A stretch of DNA of 17,915 bases from Bacillota bacterium (GCA_023389895.1 JAEWDX010000407.1:1-17915), one strand, 5' to 3'. Counted from the stretch's first letter, positions 6,435-14,527 are shown. Numbers and translations are program-made. Notes: generated by a model not told the origin, from the letters alone.

Positions 6435-8024
6435 ATGAATAAATCAATTCAAGATTTATTACCCTATTTTCCATTGCATCAATTGACCATTTTAAATTCT
6501 TTACCGAAGAAGCCACTTTATTATGATACAGTTAATCAGCATATTCAATGTCAATGGTTGGAAGAAAAAACATTGCTAATCATTGAAACGGAAGTTGAAT
6601 GTAAAAGATTGAATGAAGGGGAAACGGCTAAACAATTAATTCAAGATCCAAATCTTGTTTGCATCGTTTTTTGTTTTCAGAATCGGATACCCATCGATGA
6701 AGAAATTCTTTTATTCTTTCAGAAATGTGGGCTGCCATGTATTCGAGTAGAAAATCGTTCATTAGTACAAATCTTTTTTCAAAGAGATGAACCTATTTCT
6801 TCCTATAGTCAAGTAAGCATGGAACTTGCTGGTTTTAAAAAAGAAGGATTTACAAAATTAGCTTCGAAGTGGGCAGAAGCATTAGATACACCGTTTCTTT
6901 ATTTAAATGAAGAAAAACAACTCTTATGGCAAACTGGGGAAAAAGAGGAGATACGGGAGGCGACTCGATGGTTAAATGCCAATCGTAGAATAATTGAGAC
7001 GGGCAATTATTTAAGCTCTGATGTACTTTTAGCAGATAACATACTCGAAACAAAAGAGACAAGCGATTCATTTGATCTTTACTATGTGAATATTACTGAC
7101 TCGAAGAACCATGCACTAGTGGTTTCGTCGGATCTAATGAGTTGGCAAAGAAAAATCATTGATAAATTAGTCGGGTTGACTGCCATCTCATTGCAAACGG
7201 AGGAGGTTCTTCAAGAACAACAGGAACGATTTAAAGAGCATTTTATTTATGATTTGCTTTATCATAAGTTTGAATCAAAAAGGATGATGGTAAAGCAGGG
7301 GAAGACGTGGGGTTGGAACTTAGAAAAGCCCCATCATTTAATTATTTTGAACATTGAATTGCCTAATGAATTGATGGTAAATATGAATTGGTTTGATGAA
7401 ATAAACCAATTTTTGGAATCTGACGAAGCTAATATTAAGGAAAAGACAATTGTTTTTCCATTTCAAGATCAAATTATTCTTTTAATTGAAGATGAAGAAG
7501 TAAAGGCGAGTTTTGCAAGAAAAAATGATGTTAAACAAATAATGAGTCAATTAGAAGGAGTGCTTTCTAGAAAATGGCCAGACTATGAGTTTATTTTTGG
7601 CATTGGGAAATGGTATCAAGATACTACAGATCTTAATAAGAGCTATCAAGAAGCAAAAATTGCTTTACAATTTGGCCGAGATTGGTTTGAGAAAAGGAAT
7701 ATATTCCATATTAATGATTTAGGAATACTCAGTCTGCTTAGTCATGTTCATGGCGAACTTCTTTCAGATTTTAGTCTGGATTACCTATCTGACTTAATAA
7801 AGTCCGATCGGGAACATGAAACAGAATACATTAAAACATTACAAGTCTTTTTTCAATACAATGGAATAATTAATGAAGTGTCTGACGCGCTCCATGTTCA
7901 TCCGAATACATTAAGGAAGCGTTTAAAGAAGATCGAGGAAATTACTGGATGTCAGCTAAATGATTCAAATGAGCTAATGAACTTAACGATTGCTGTCAGA
8001 TTGCTTTCTTTTATCAATATATAA
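6435..8024 (+). CDS. PucR-family transcriptional regulator
   Basis: This 529-residue DNA-binding regulator is close in length to B. subtilis PucR. The N-terminal 120 or so residues (DLLPYFPLHQLTILNSLP, then alternating hydrophobic strands) fit the PucR sensor domain. The middle (about 280-400) fits the GGDEF-like domain of CdaR/PucR proteins. The C-terminus carries the family HTH: LQVFFQYNGIINEVSDAL followed by HVHPNTLRKRLKKIEEITG (about residues 470-505). PucR itself controls purine and allantoin breakdown; other members sense different metabolites. Here it lies 7 bases after the ferredoxin subunit gene, so its likely targets are this operon and the divergent molybdoenzyme gene. No clear match to the B. 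subtilis PucR box (containing TTGGTTAA) was found in the promoter regions of the window. No strong terminator follows. Confidence 0.93.
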   Translation: MNKSIQDLLPYFPLHQLTILNSLPKKPLYYDTVNQHIQCQWLEEKTLLIIETEVECKRLNEGETAKQLIQDPNLVCIVFCFQNRIPIDEEILLFFQKCGLPCIRVENRSLVQIFFQRDEPISSYSQVSMELAGFKKEGFTKLASKWAEALDTPFLYLNEEKQLLWQTGEKEEIREATRWLNANRRIIETGNYLSSDVLLADNILETKETSDSFDLYYVNITDSKNHALVVSSDLMSWQRKIIDKLVGLTAISLQTEEVLQEQQERFKEHFIYDLLYHKFESKRMMVKQGKTWGWNLEKPHHLIILNIELPNELMVNMNWFDEINQFLESDEANIKEKTIVFPFQDQIILLIEDEEVKASFARKNDVKQIMSQLEGVLSRKWPDYEFIFGIGKWYQDTTDLNKSYQEAKIALQFGRDWFEKRNIFHINDLGILSLLSHVHGELLSDFSLDYLSDLIKSDREHETEYIKTLQVFFQYNGIINEVSDALHVHPNTLRKRLKKIEEITGCQLNDSNELMNLTIAVRLLSFINI

Positions 8025-8455
8025 TTTAGCTACTAAAAGATAAGCTGCCCTTTTTTGCTCCATAATTGAAAATGGTTGACTATTCATAATTGAAATTAGA
8101 TAGGAATGAATCTAATTCTTCAATGATCAGTCACATATCCCCATGAACTTGTCGAAATAGCTGTTAAAGGATCACACATACAGCTATAGAAGAATGTATG
8201 AATCCACACTCCTGTTGTTCTATCTCATGATCTAAAATTGATATTGAAAGGAGGTTCGTAAGGGAAGCTGTCGAATTACGAATGGTGTTGTAAAACAATT
8301 GTTTTTGTGAAAATGTTCACAAAAATAGAGTTTCTCCTTTTAAATTTTGCTATTTTATTCATGAAGATAAGTAGAATCTAATAAAAACAGTTAGTGGTAT
8401 GAATAATAATAGTAAATATGAATGTTAAGACCAACTTGGAAGGGAGGCATCAACT
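8025..8455. other. 431-base non-coding region rich in small repeats
   Basis: No credible gene is visible on either strand. It holds a direct repeat CATAATTGAAA (8061-8071 and 8085-8095). It also holds a long imperfect hairpin (8089-8124: ATTGAAATTAGAT with ATCTAATTCTTCAAT, two bases bulged) and an 8-base hairpin (ATAGCTGT 8157-8164, ACAGCTAT 8180-8187). A 7-base inverted repeat TTCGTAA/TTACGAA (8255-8261, 8276-8282) follows. Further right come a 14-base palindrome AAAACAATTGTTTT (8292-8305) and the Fnr box at 8306-8321. An orphan ribosome site (AAAGGAGGT, 8246-8254) has no start codon in range. None of the hairpins is followed by a T run, so they look regulatory rather than terminating. Confidence 0.6.
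8306..8321 (+). promoter_or_regulatory. Fnr box of the torD-dmsABC operon
   Basis: TGTGA-AAATGT-TCACA is a perfect match to the Bacillus Fnr consensus TGTGA-N6-TCACA. If TAAATT (8341-8346) is the -10, the box centre is near -40, the usual activating position; an extended -10 alternative is TGCTATTTT (8348-8356). Fnr binds DNA when its iron-sulfur cluster is intact, that is without oxygen, so the operon should be anaerobically induced. Bases 8308-8321 also match the CcpA cre consensus with one mismatch. Confidence 0.85.
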
Positions 8456-9145
8456 ATGGAGATGGTGATGGATAAGGAAATTTCTTTAAATAGTAAAGAC
8501 AGAGAAACGCTCTATTCATTTTTAAAAATTGTATTTGATAAGCCTTTAGCAACAGAAACTTTACAACTCTGGAAAGAGAATTTCTCACCCGAGTTCATAG
8601 AGGTATTAACGGAAGGTAACAAAGATTTACAAGATTTTTTTACGGATTTAAAAAGAAATGATCTTCATTCCATTCAACAGCGGGAGAGGGAAGTATATTT
8701 GGCAACATTCAATATATTTAATGAAGCTGGAAATATTCCTGCACCACCTTGGGAATCTGTCTATGTTACAAAAGATCAATCATTGTTTGGTGATAATGTA
8801 TTTCAATTAAGAGAAAAGTTACATCAATTTGGATTACAGTATAAAGATGAAAACTTAGATCCAGAAGATCATATTTCAGTTCAATTAGAATTTATGTCTT
8901 ATTTAATTAACTATACTGGGAACGCATTTGAAGCAAGAAATGAGAATGATTTTGCAAATGGCATTATTCATCAATATTGGCTGCTAAGTAATCATTTAAT
9001 GCAATGGGTTCGTCCCTTTACTACTGATATTATTTCTTCTACGACTAGCTCTCTATATCGAGGAAGCGCCAAGCTTTTATTAAATTTTATTGTAGAAGAA
9101 TATGAATATATGAAAGACTTAAAGGAGGTCTTAGAAAATGAGTGA
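8456..9145 (+). CDS. TorD/DmsD-family molybdoenzyme chaperone
   Basis: This 229-residue cytoplasmic chaperone would bind the Tat signal of the DmsA-like protein and hold it until cofactor and iron-sulfur sites are filled. Family marks are LATFNIFN, then APPWESVY (96-103), FG at 111-112, REKLHQFGL and DHISVQLEFMSYL (138-150). The protein is mainly helical, without membrane segments. It is the first gene of the reductase operon and overlaps dmsA by 8 bases, which favours coupled synthesis of chaperone and client. GGGAGG ends 8 bases before ATG 8456; in-frame ATGs at 8462 and 8468 are weaker. The Fnr box lies 135 bases upstream. It could also serve the other molybdoenzyme in this window, but that one has no Tat signal. 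Confidence 0.92.
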   Translation: MEMVMDKEISLNSKDRETLYSFLKIVFDKPLATETLQLWKENFSPEFIEVLTEGNKDLQDFFTDLKRNDLHSIQQREREVYLATFNIFNEAGNIPAPPWESVYVTKDQSLFGDNVFQLREKLHQFGLQYKDENLDPEDHISVQLEFMSYLINYTGNAFEARNENDFANGIIHQYWLLSNHLMQWVRPFTTDIISSTTSSLYRGSAKLLLNFIVEEYEYMKDLKEVLENE

Positions 9146-11540
9146 TAACCTTTTTAAGCAAATTACAAATAAAGCAATGAAGCGTCGTACTTTTTTAAAG
9201 TGGTCAGGTGCAGTTACAGCTCCAGTAATAGTGGGAGGTACTGTTAGTTCAAAAAATCTTATTCCGAAAGCATATGCTGAGACAACAGAGGCTGCTGTTG
9301 AAGAGATTATTGTTCCAACTTGTAGTACGCTGAATTGTGGCGGAAAATGCCTAATTAGAGCGCATGTTAGAGATGGACAAATCGTTCGTATTTCTACAGA
9401 TAATGACGAAAAAGATGAGAATGCGGACAATGAACAGTTCCCGCAAATTCGTGCTTGTGTACGTGGTCGTGGTTATCGTAAACATGTTTATTCGCCACAT
9501 CGGATTAAAAAACCGTTAAAGCGCGTTGGAAAACGTGGAGAAGGAAAATTTGAGGAAATTTCTTGGGAAGAAGCAATAAAAATTATTGCTAAAGAAAATA
9601 ATCGAATTAAAGAAAAATATGGTCCAGCTTCTCGTTTTAGCCTTTATGCAACAGGGCAAACGGGCACAATAGGTAGTGGTGATACAGTTATTCAAAGACT
9701 ACTAGCATGTGATGGCGGATTTTTAGGACGCTATTCAAATTATAGCTCTGGACAGCACGCTGCTGCGACACCATTTACGTTTGGTGTAAGCTCAGCAGGT
9801 AACAGTTGTCGCCCACTATTAGATTCAAAGCTAATCATCTTACACGGTATGAACCCTGCTGAAACAATCATTGGTCATTTTAATATGTACCTTCGAATGG
9901 CGAAAGCAAAAGGGGCAAAAATTTATACAATTGATCCGCGGAAAACGGATACAAATGTGGCTTTAGCAGATGATTGGTTCCCTGTTAAGCCGACAACAGA
10001 TAATGCGCTTATAGCTGCAATGGCGTATGTCATGTTTACAGAAAATCTCCACGATCAAGACTTTTTAAATAATTTTTGTGTCGGTCATGATGAGGAGCAT
10101 ATGCCAGAAGATGTTCCAGCTGGTGAATCTTACCGTAGTTATGTATTGGGTAAGACAGATGGAGTGCCAAAAACACCAGAGTGGGCAGCAAAGATTACAG
10201 GACTCCCTGCGAATCGCATCATCCAGCTTGCACGTGAAGTGGCGACAACGAAACCGATGGCTTGGGTTCAAGGAAACGGTATTAATCGTCATATGAATGG
10301 TGAGCAGATGTCACGAGGCGGTTCTATGATCGCAGCATTAACTGGAAATATTGGTATCAGTGGTGGCTGGGCAGGACCAAACTTCCCTAGCGGTAAGCTA
10401 ATCAAATATCAAGATTTTCCAATCCCAGATAATCCAACAGGTATTTCAATTCCTGTGTTCAAATATACGGATGCGGTTGTACGAGGTACTGAAATGGGTG
10501 CAGAAGATGGCGCTAAAGGTTTAGAAGAGGGACAAAAATTGCCATCGAACATCAAAATGATTTTCAATATGGCGGGGAACTGTTTAGTTAACCAGCATAG
10601 TGATATTAATGAAACGATCAAAATTCTTGAGGATGAGTCATTATGTGAGTTCATCGTCACATCAGATATTTATATGACACCATCTGTAAAGTATTCAGAT
10701 ATTATTTTACCAACTTGTACATTCTTTGAGCAAAATGATTTCGTTCCACCATGGAGCTTTGGTCAGCAAATTTACCTTTCTCAGAAAATTGTTGAGCCTT
10801 TATATGGTTCGAAGACTGAATTTGAATGGATGGCTATGCTTGCAAAAGAATTAGGAATAGAACAAGAATTCACTGAAGGCAGAACGCAAGATGAATGGGT
10901 AAAATGGATGATCGAGGAGTCGAAAACAAAGGATCCAGACTTCCCGTCCTATGAAGAAATGCAGAAGAATGGTGTTTATAAATATAAAGACAATAACGTT
11001 GTCAATTTCAAAGAACAAATAGAAGATTTTGAAAACAATCCATTTGATACACCATCAGGAAAAATCGAATTATTTTCTAAACAGCTATGGGATATGGATA
11101 AACAAGAAACGATTCCTGCTATTCCGAAGCATGTGGCAGTTGCAGAAGGCCCAGAAAGTAGCGCAACTGACAAGTTTCCATTACAAGTGTTTGGCTGGCA
11201 TGTGAAAAGACGCTGTCACTCAACATGGGAAACGAGCGATTGGATGGAAGAGGTACAAACACAAGAACTCTGGATCAACCCGATTGACGCTAAGAAAAGA
11301 AAAATTAACGAAGGCGACAAGGTAAAGGTATTCAATGATCGAGGAACGACCATTATTCCTGCAAAAGTGACAAGCAGAGTAATGCCTGGCGTTATTTGTA
11401 TGCCGCAAGGAGGTTGGCACACACCAAATGATAAAGGTGTAGACGAAAGAGGTGTCATTAACGTTCTCACAGGTCTAGAGGCATCACCATTCCATTGTAA
11501 CCCTCAGCATACGAATTTAGCACAAGTTGAGAAGGCATAA
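9138..11540 (+). CDS. dmsA: DMSO-reductase-type molybdoenzyme catalytic subunit, Tat-exported
   Basis: This is the catalytic subunit of an anaerobic respiratory reductase (800 residues), expected to reduce DMSO or a related S- or N-oxide outside the membrane. A twin-arginine signal is clear: KRRTFLK (RR at 16-17), a short hydrophobic stretch, and an AYA cleavage site at 45-47. The [4Fe-4S] site is C62-x4-C67-x3-C71-x35-C107. YSNYSSGQHAA (S203/S204) aligns with the DYSSAQ segment of E. coli DmsA that holds the molybdenum-binding serine. Long stretches also match DmsA: WEEAIKIIA, AYVMFTENL, KTPEWAAKITG, AGNCLVNQHSDIN, EGRTQDEWV, DTPSGKIELFSKQL, VFNDRG and NPQHTNLAQVEKA. AAAGGAGGT ends 8 bases before the ATG. 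The exact substrate (DMSO, TMAO or another oxyanion) cannot be fixed from sequence. Confidence 0.95.
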   Translation: MSDNLFKQITNKAMKRRTFLKWSGAVTAPVIVGGTVSSKNLIPKAYAETTEAAVEEIIVPTCSTLNCGGKCLIRAHVRDGQIVRISTDNDEKDENADNEQFPQIRACVRGRGYRKHVYSPHRIKKPLKRVGKRGEGKFEEISWEEAIKIIAKENNRIKEKYGPASRFSLYATGQTGTIGSGDTVIQRLLACDGGFLGRYSNYSSGQHAAATPFTFGVSSAGNSCRPLLDSKLIILHGMNPAETIIGHFNMYLRMAKAKGAKIYTIDPRKTDTNVALADDWFPVKPTTDNALIAAMAYVMFTENLHDQDFLNNFCVGHDEEHMPEDVPAGESYRSYVLGKTDGVPKTPEWAAKITGLPANRIIQLAREVATTKPMAWVQGNGINRHMNGEQMSRGGSMIAALTGNIGISGGWAGPNFPSGKLIKYQDFPIPDNPTGISIPVFKYTDAVVRGTEMGAEDGAKGLEEGQKLPSNIKMIFNMAGNCLVNQHSDINETIKILEDESLCEFIVTSDIYMTPSVKYSDIILPTCTFFEQNDFVPPWSFGQQIYLSQKIVEPLYGSKTEFEWMAMLAKELGIEQEFTEGRTQDEWVKWMIEESKTKDPDFPSYEEMQKNGVYKYKDNNVVNFKEQIEDFENNPFDTPSGKIELFSKQLWDMDKQETIPAIPKHVAVAEGPESSATDKFPLQVFGWHVKRRCHSTWETSDWMEEVQTQELWINPIDAKKRKINEGDKVKVFNDRGTTIIPAKVTSRVMPGVICMPQGGWHTPNDKGVDERGVINVLTGLEASPFHCNPQHTNLAQVEKA

Positions 11541-11556
11541 AGGAGGAGGATGAAAA

Positions 11557-12135
11557 ATGACACAATTAGGGTTTTATATTGATCAGGCTCGTTGTAACGG
11601 ATGCAATGCATGTGTTGTAGCTTGTAAAGATAAGAATGATAATCCCGTTGGTATTAACTTTCGAAGAATATATTCAAAAGAGTCTGGTGATTTTATACAG
11701 GATAAAGATGGAGCATGGATTAATAATGTTCAAGCCTATAATATTTCACTTTCATGTAACCATTGCGATGAGCCAGGCTGTGTTAAAGGTTGTCCAACTC
11801 AGGCAATGCATAAGCGTGAAGAAGATGGCGTCGTTGTAGTTGACCATGATAAATGTATTGGCTGTAGATATTGCGAGTGGAATTGTCCATACGGTGCCCC
11901 TCAGTTTAATGAGGAACTAGGGAAAATGACAAAATGTGATACATGCTTTGACATCCGTGAAAATGGTGAAAAGCCCGCTTGTGTTGCAGCGTGTATTATG
12001 CGTGCAATTGATTTTGGACCAATTGATGAGCTGCGTAAAAAATACGGAAATACTGCAGATATTAAAGGAATTCCTAGTTCTACTATTACAAAACCAAATA
12101 TTGTTATTAATCCTCATAAGGATGCGTCGATCTAA
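11557..12135 (+). CDS. dmsB: DMSO reductase iron-sulfur subunit
   Basis: This 192-residue electron-transfer subunit carries electrons from the membrane anchor to the molybdenum subunit. It has four [4Fe-4S] motifs: C13/16/19/23, C67/70/75/79, C100/103/106/110 and C127/130/142/146. Long matches to E. coli DmsB include CNHCDEPGC, AMHKREEDGVVVVD, CIGCRYCEWNCPYGAPQ and IDFGPIDELRKKYG. It has no signal of its own; DmsB subunits are carried out with the Tat-signal partner. One oddity is that the last cysteine is followed by Ile (CVAACIMRAI) where the family usually has Pro, while all 16 cysteines are kept. AGGAGGAGG lies just before the ATG, 16 bases after dmsA. Confidence 0.95.
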   Translation: MTQLGFYIDQARCNGCNACVVACKDKNDNPVGINFRRIYSKESGDFIQDKDGAWINNVQAYNISLSCNHCDEPGCVKGCPTQAMHKREEDGVVVVDHDKCIGCRYCEWNCPYGAPQFNEELGKMTKCDTCFDIRENGEKPACVAACIMRAIDFGPIDELRKKYGNTADIKGIPSSTITKPNIVINPHKDASI

Positions 12136-12153
12136 TTTTAAGGAGTGATTAAG

Positions 12154-12999
12154 ATGCATGAATGGCCGTTATTAATCTTTACAGTTTGTTTACAGGCTTC
12201 TATTGGCGGAATGTTTATGTTATGGCTTTTCTATAAGAAGCTTTCTAAAGATGGAGAAGAAGAAGTTTTTCGTGTAATGAAAACACCTTTGATTGCTATC
12301 GTTAGTTTATCCATTGTAGGATTAGCTTCTTCCTTTACACATTTAGGAGCGCCAAGCAATGCTTTTAATGCAATTAATAATTTAGGTTCTTCTTGGCAGA
12401 GTCGTGAGATCCTTGTTACTGGGATCTTTATCGGAGCAGCATGTGTAACGACAGGATTAGCTTTTGTACAGAAAAAAGTAAATTATTGGCTATTGCTTGT
12501 TTCGGCTATAATTGGATTCATCGATATTTATTGTATGGGTGCACTTTATGCTAACACACTTGTAAGTGGCTATAATTCTATAAACACCTATACATCATTT
12601 TTGGGAACAGCAATTGTGTTAGGCCCTGTATTAGCTGCTAGTTTCATCATACCGAAGTTACGTGAAAAGCAAAGTGAAGCAGCACAAAGCATCGTCAAAT
12701 ATGCTTTCATTATCTCAATCATTGGAATTGCGATTCAACTAATAGGTGTTTCCCTATTTTCTACATCAATGCCAGAGGTAAATATGATCAGTGGATCAAA
12801 TGCTCTATATACTTTAGAACAATACTCTGGAATGGTCGCACTTCGTTGGATCATTGAAGTAATTGGAGTCGGAGTGCTAGGATTTTTGGCCATTTCAAAA
12901 AATAACAAAGTACCTCTAACTTTCGGATATGTCGCTTTAGCCGCTCTATTTTTGGCTGAGGGCATGAGCAGATATGTATTTTATGTGTTAGTCGCGTAA
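12154..12999 (+). CDS. dmsC: DMSO reductase membrane anchor, menaquinol-oxidising
   Basis: This integral membrane subunit anchors the enzyme and oxidises menaquinol. Its 281 residues contain about eight hydrophobic helices (near 4-26, 42-62, 85-103, 110-130, 145-165, 180-200, 228-250 and 255-278). The start MHEWPLLIFTV matches the HEWPLMIFTV of E. coli DmsC. FTHLGAPSNAFNAINNLG (H63) and SREI (E85) align with the E. coli segments holding His65 and Glu87, which are implicated in menaquinol binding. I chose ATG 12154 because AAGGAG (12140-12145) sits 8 bases upstream; an in-frame GTG at 12145 overlaps that ribosome site and is unlikely. It is the last gene of the operon and is followed by two terminators. 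Confidence 0.93.
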   Translation: MHEWPLLIFTVCLQASIGGMFMLWLFYKKLSKDGEEEVFRVMKTPLIAIVSLSIVGLASSFTHLGAPSNAFNAINNLGSSWQSREILVTGIFIGAACVTTGLAFVQKKVNYWLLLVSAIIGFIDIYCMGALYANTLVSGYNSINTYTSFLGTAIVLGPVLAASFIIPKLREKQSEAAQSIVKYAFIISIIGIAIQLIGVSLFSTSMPEVNMISGSNALYTLEQYSGMVALRWIIEVIGVGVLGFLAISKNNKVPLTFGYVALAALFLAEGMSRYVFYVLVA

Positions 13000-13076
13000 G
13001 AAAAAATGACAGCTTACCTAGTAAATTGATAATTAGTGAAAAGTTTAAGCTTTAGTTGAAAACAGACTGCTACTTT

Positions 13077-13116
13077 AAAAAGATGATCTCTGTATTAAAC
13101 AGGGGTTTTCTTTTTT
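13077..13116 (+). terminator. Terminator of the torD-dmsABC operon
   Basis: A long hairpin around the loop ATTAA (13093-13097) has CTGT/ACAG at its top, several G-T pairs, and AAAA matched by TTTT at its base. It ends in CTTTTTT (13110-13116). The A-rich left arm may let it act in both directions. Confidence 0.8.
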
Positions 13117-13133
13117 ATAAAGAATTTGATAGA

Positions 13134-13206
13134 AAAGGCTTCAAAGGCTTCTAATTATATCGGAACGATTGCAGTATCGTCTTCGATGAAATTAGAGGCC
13201 TTTTTC
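13134..13206 (+). terminator. Second, elaborate terminator-like hairpin
   Basis: GGCTTCTAATT (13146-13156) pairs with AATTAGAGGCC (13190-13200), with one G-T pair. Inside, ATCG/CGAT and ACGAT/ATCGT continue the stem to a TGCAGT loop (13170-13175). TTTTTCTT follows. The left arm is preceded by a perfect tandem 9-base repeat, AAAGGCTTC twice (13134-13151), so two alternative left arms exist. Confidence 0.75.
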
Positions 13207-13354
13207 TTAATAAATAGGGATTGGCAATAATCCACTTATCGATCCAAAGGATTCCGAGTTCTTTTCGCTTAAAATATGTATTATATCTTGAATGGTTGCG
13301 CATATCTGTGTCAATATTTATGTATTGAAGAATTTCATTTGGAGTTGAGAAGGT

Positions 13355-14527
13355 TTGGATAATAAAGCAGTTATTTTAGGTTGTAACTATTATATTGGTT
13401 TAAGTACGATTCGTTGTTTAGGAGTGAATGGAGTACATACGGTTGCTGTCGATTATGATGAAAATGATCGATATGGCGCGGAGTCAAAATACTGCTCTGA
13501 GAGATTAATAGCTCCTTATTATAAAAAAGATCCAAAAGGCTTTGTTCAGTTTCTAATCGAGTATGCGAAGAAGCAAAGCGCGACTCCAGTTCTTATTCCA
13601 TGTCATGACGCATATGTAGAGATAATTGATGAATATATTGATGAATTGAAGGGGTTTTATCTTTTTGCGCAAACAGAGAAAGGCTTAGCTACGACCGTAA
13701 TGAATAAGGAAAAGCTGCATCAGCTTGCTGTTGAAAAGGGAATGGCTGTTCCAGAAACGGTTAGACTAAATGAAGAGAATTTTTTCGAGAAAGTGGAGAA
13801 AAACCTTCACTATCCGTGCATTGTTAAGCCAACAGATTCTCCAACATTTGTAGCAACTTTTAGAAAAAAGCTGTTTAAGGTGCATAATGAAGAGGAATTG
13901 AAGGAGGCTTTGCAAAAAGCAGAGAGTAAAGGTCTGGAAGTCATTGTTCAAAGAATTATCCCTGGTTTTGATGATCATATGTACACATTTGATGCATATT
14001 TAAATCAGGATTCGAAAGTGACACATTGGACGACTGCCCAGAAGCATCGTCAGTTTCCGATTAATTTTGGAGCATCTGTATATACGGAACAAAGATATGT
14101 TCCTGAATTGTATGAAATAGGTGCGAAGTTTCTAGAGGAGATTGGCTACAAAGGCTTTGGTGAAATAGAATTTAAAAAGGATGCAGAAACAGGGGAATTC
14201 TATTTAATTGAAATTAATGCGAGAATAACGAACTTTAATACGATGCTGAATAAAGTGGGCCTCAATTTTCCGTATATTACTTATCGTGAATTAATAGGTT
14301 CTCCGCTTGAACCGAAAGCCGTCAAAGAAGATAAAGGCATTGTTTTTTGGTATGCTTATGAAGATCTATTAGCGATTCGCGGCTATATTCGCACAGGCCA
14401 ATTAACGAGAAAACAAATCTTTTTATCGATGTTTAAGAAAAAAGCTTATGCGATTTGGGATTGGAAAGACCCGAAGCCAGGCTTTATCTTTTTCAAAAAA
14501 ATCGTTCGTAAGTATTTTAAAAAATAA
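13355..14527 (+). CDS. ATP-grasp carboxylate-amine ligase
   Basis: This predicted ligase activates a carboxylate with ATP and joins it to an amine (390 residues). An N-terminal Rossmann-like part begins with KAVILGCNYYIGLSTIR, like the pre-ATP-grasp domains of D-aspartate-ligase-like and COG3919-type enzymes. The ATP-grasp core shows PCIVKPTDSP (nucleotide lysine), VIVQRIIPG, GYKGFGEIEF and FYLIEINARITNFN, the last giving the magnesium-binding Glu and Asn. The basic C-terminus has no membrane helix. The start is TTG 13355, with TTTGGAG 10 bases upstream; no in-frame ATG lies near enough to keep the conserved N-terminus. The MurE-like gene follows after 32 bases and an asparagine synthase after that, so a joint pathway is likely. 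A role as D-aspartate ligase is an inference from fold and context only. Confidence 0.88.
   Translation: MDNKAVILGCNYYIGLSTIRCLGVNGVHTVAVDYDENDRYGAESKYCSERLIAPYYKKDPKGFVQFLIEYAKKQSATPVLIPCHDAYVEIIDEYIDELKGFYLFAQTEKGLATTVMNKEKLHQLAVEKGMAVPETVRLNEENFFEKVEKNLHYPCIVKPTDSPTFVATFRKKLFKVHNEEELKEALQKAESKGLEVIVQRIIPGFDDHMYTFDAYLNQDSKVTHWTTAQKHRQFPINFGASVYTEQRYVPELYEIGAKFLEEIGYKGFGEIEFKKDAETGEFYLIEINARITNFNTMLNKVGLNFPYITYRELIGSPLEPKAVKEDKGIVFWYAYEDLLAIRGYIRTGQLTRKQIFLSMFKKKAYAIWDWKDPKPGFIFFKKIVRKYFKK

Larger units (their letters stand above)
13000..13354. other. 355-base intergenic region with two terminators
   Basis: This stretch holds the two terminator hairpins described separately. From 13209 to 13354 comes the leader of the next operon. 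I see no convincing sigma-A promoter there: TTGCGC (13296-13301) with TATGTA (13319-13324) has good spacing but a poor -10. Small GGATT/AATCC repeats occur at 13217-13254, including ATCC-AAA-GGAT. No gene is visible. Confidence 0.5.

Noticed and set aside
8025..8060. Terminator for the pucR gene near TGCCCTTTTTT
   Set aside because: Only a 4-5 base stem can be drawn; too weak to call.
8190..8233. 13-codon ATG frame in the non-coding region before torD
   Set aside because: No spaced ribosome site and no recognisable product; expected by chance.
8420..8470. Short 16-codon frame overlapping the start of torD
   Set aside because: No ribosome site precedes its ATG, and the good GGGAGG inside it clearly serves torD.
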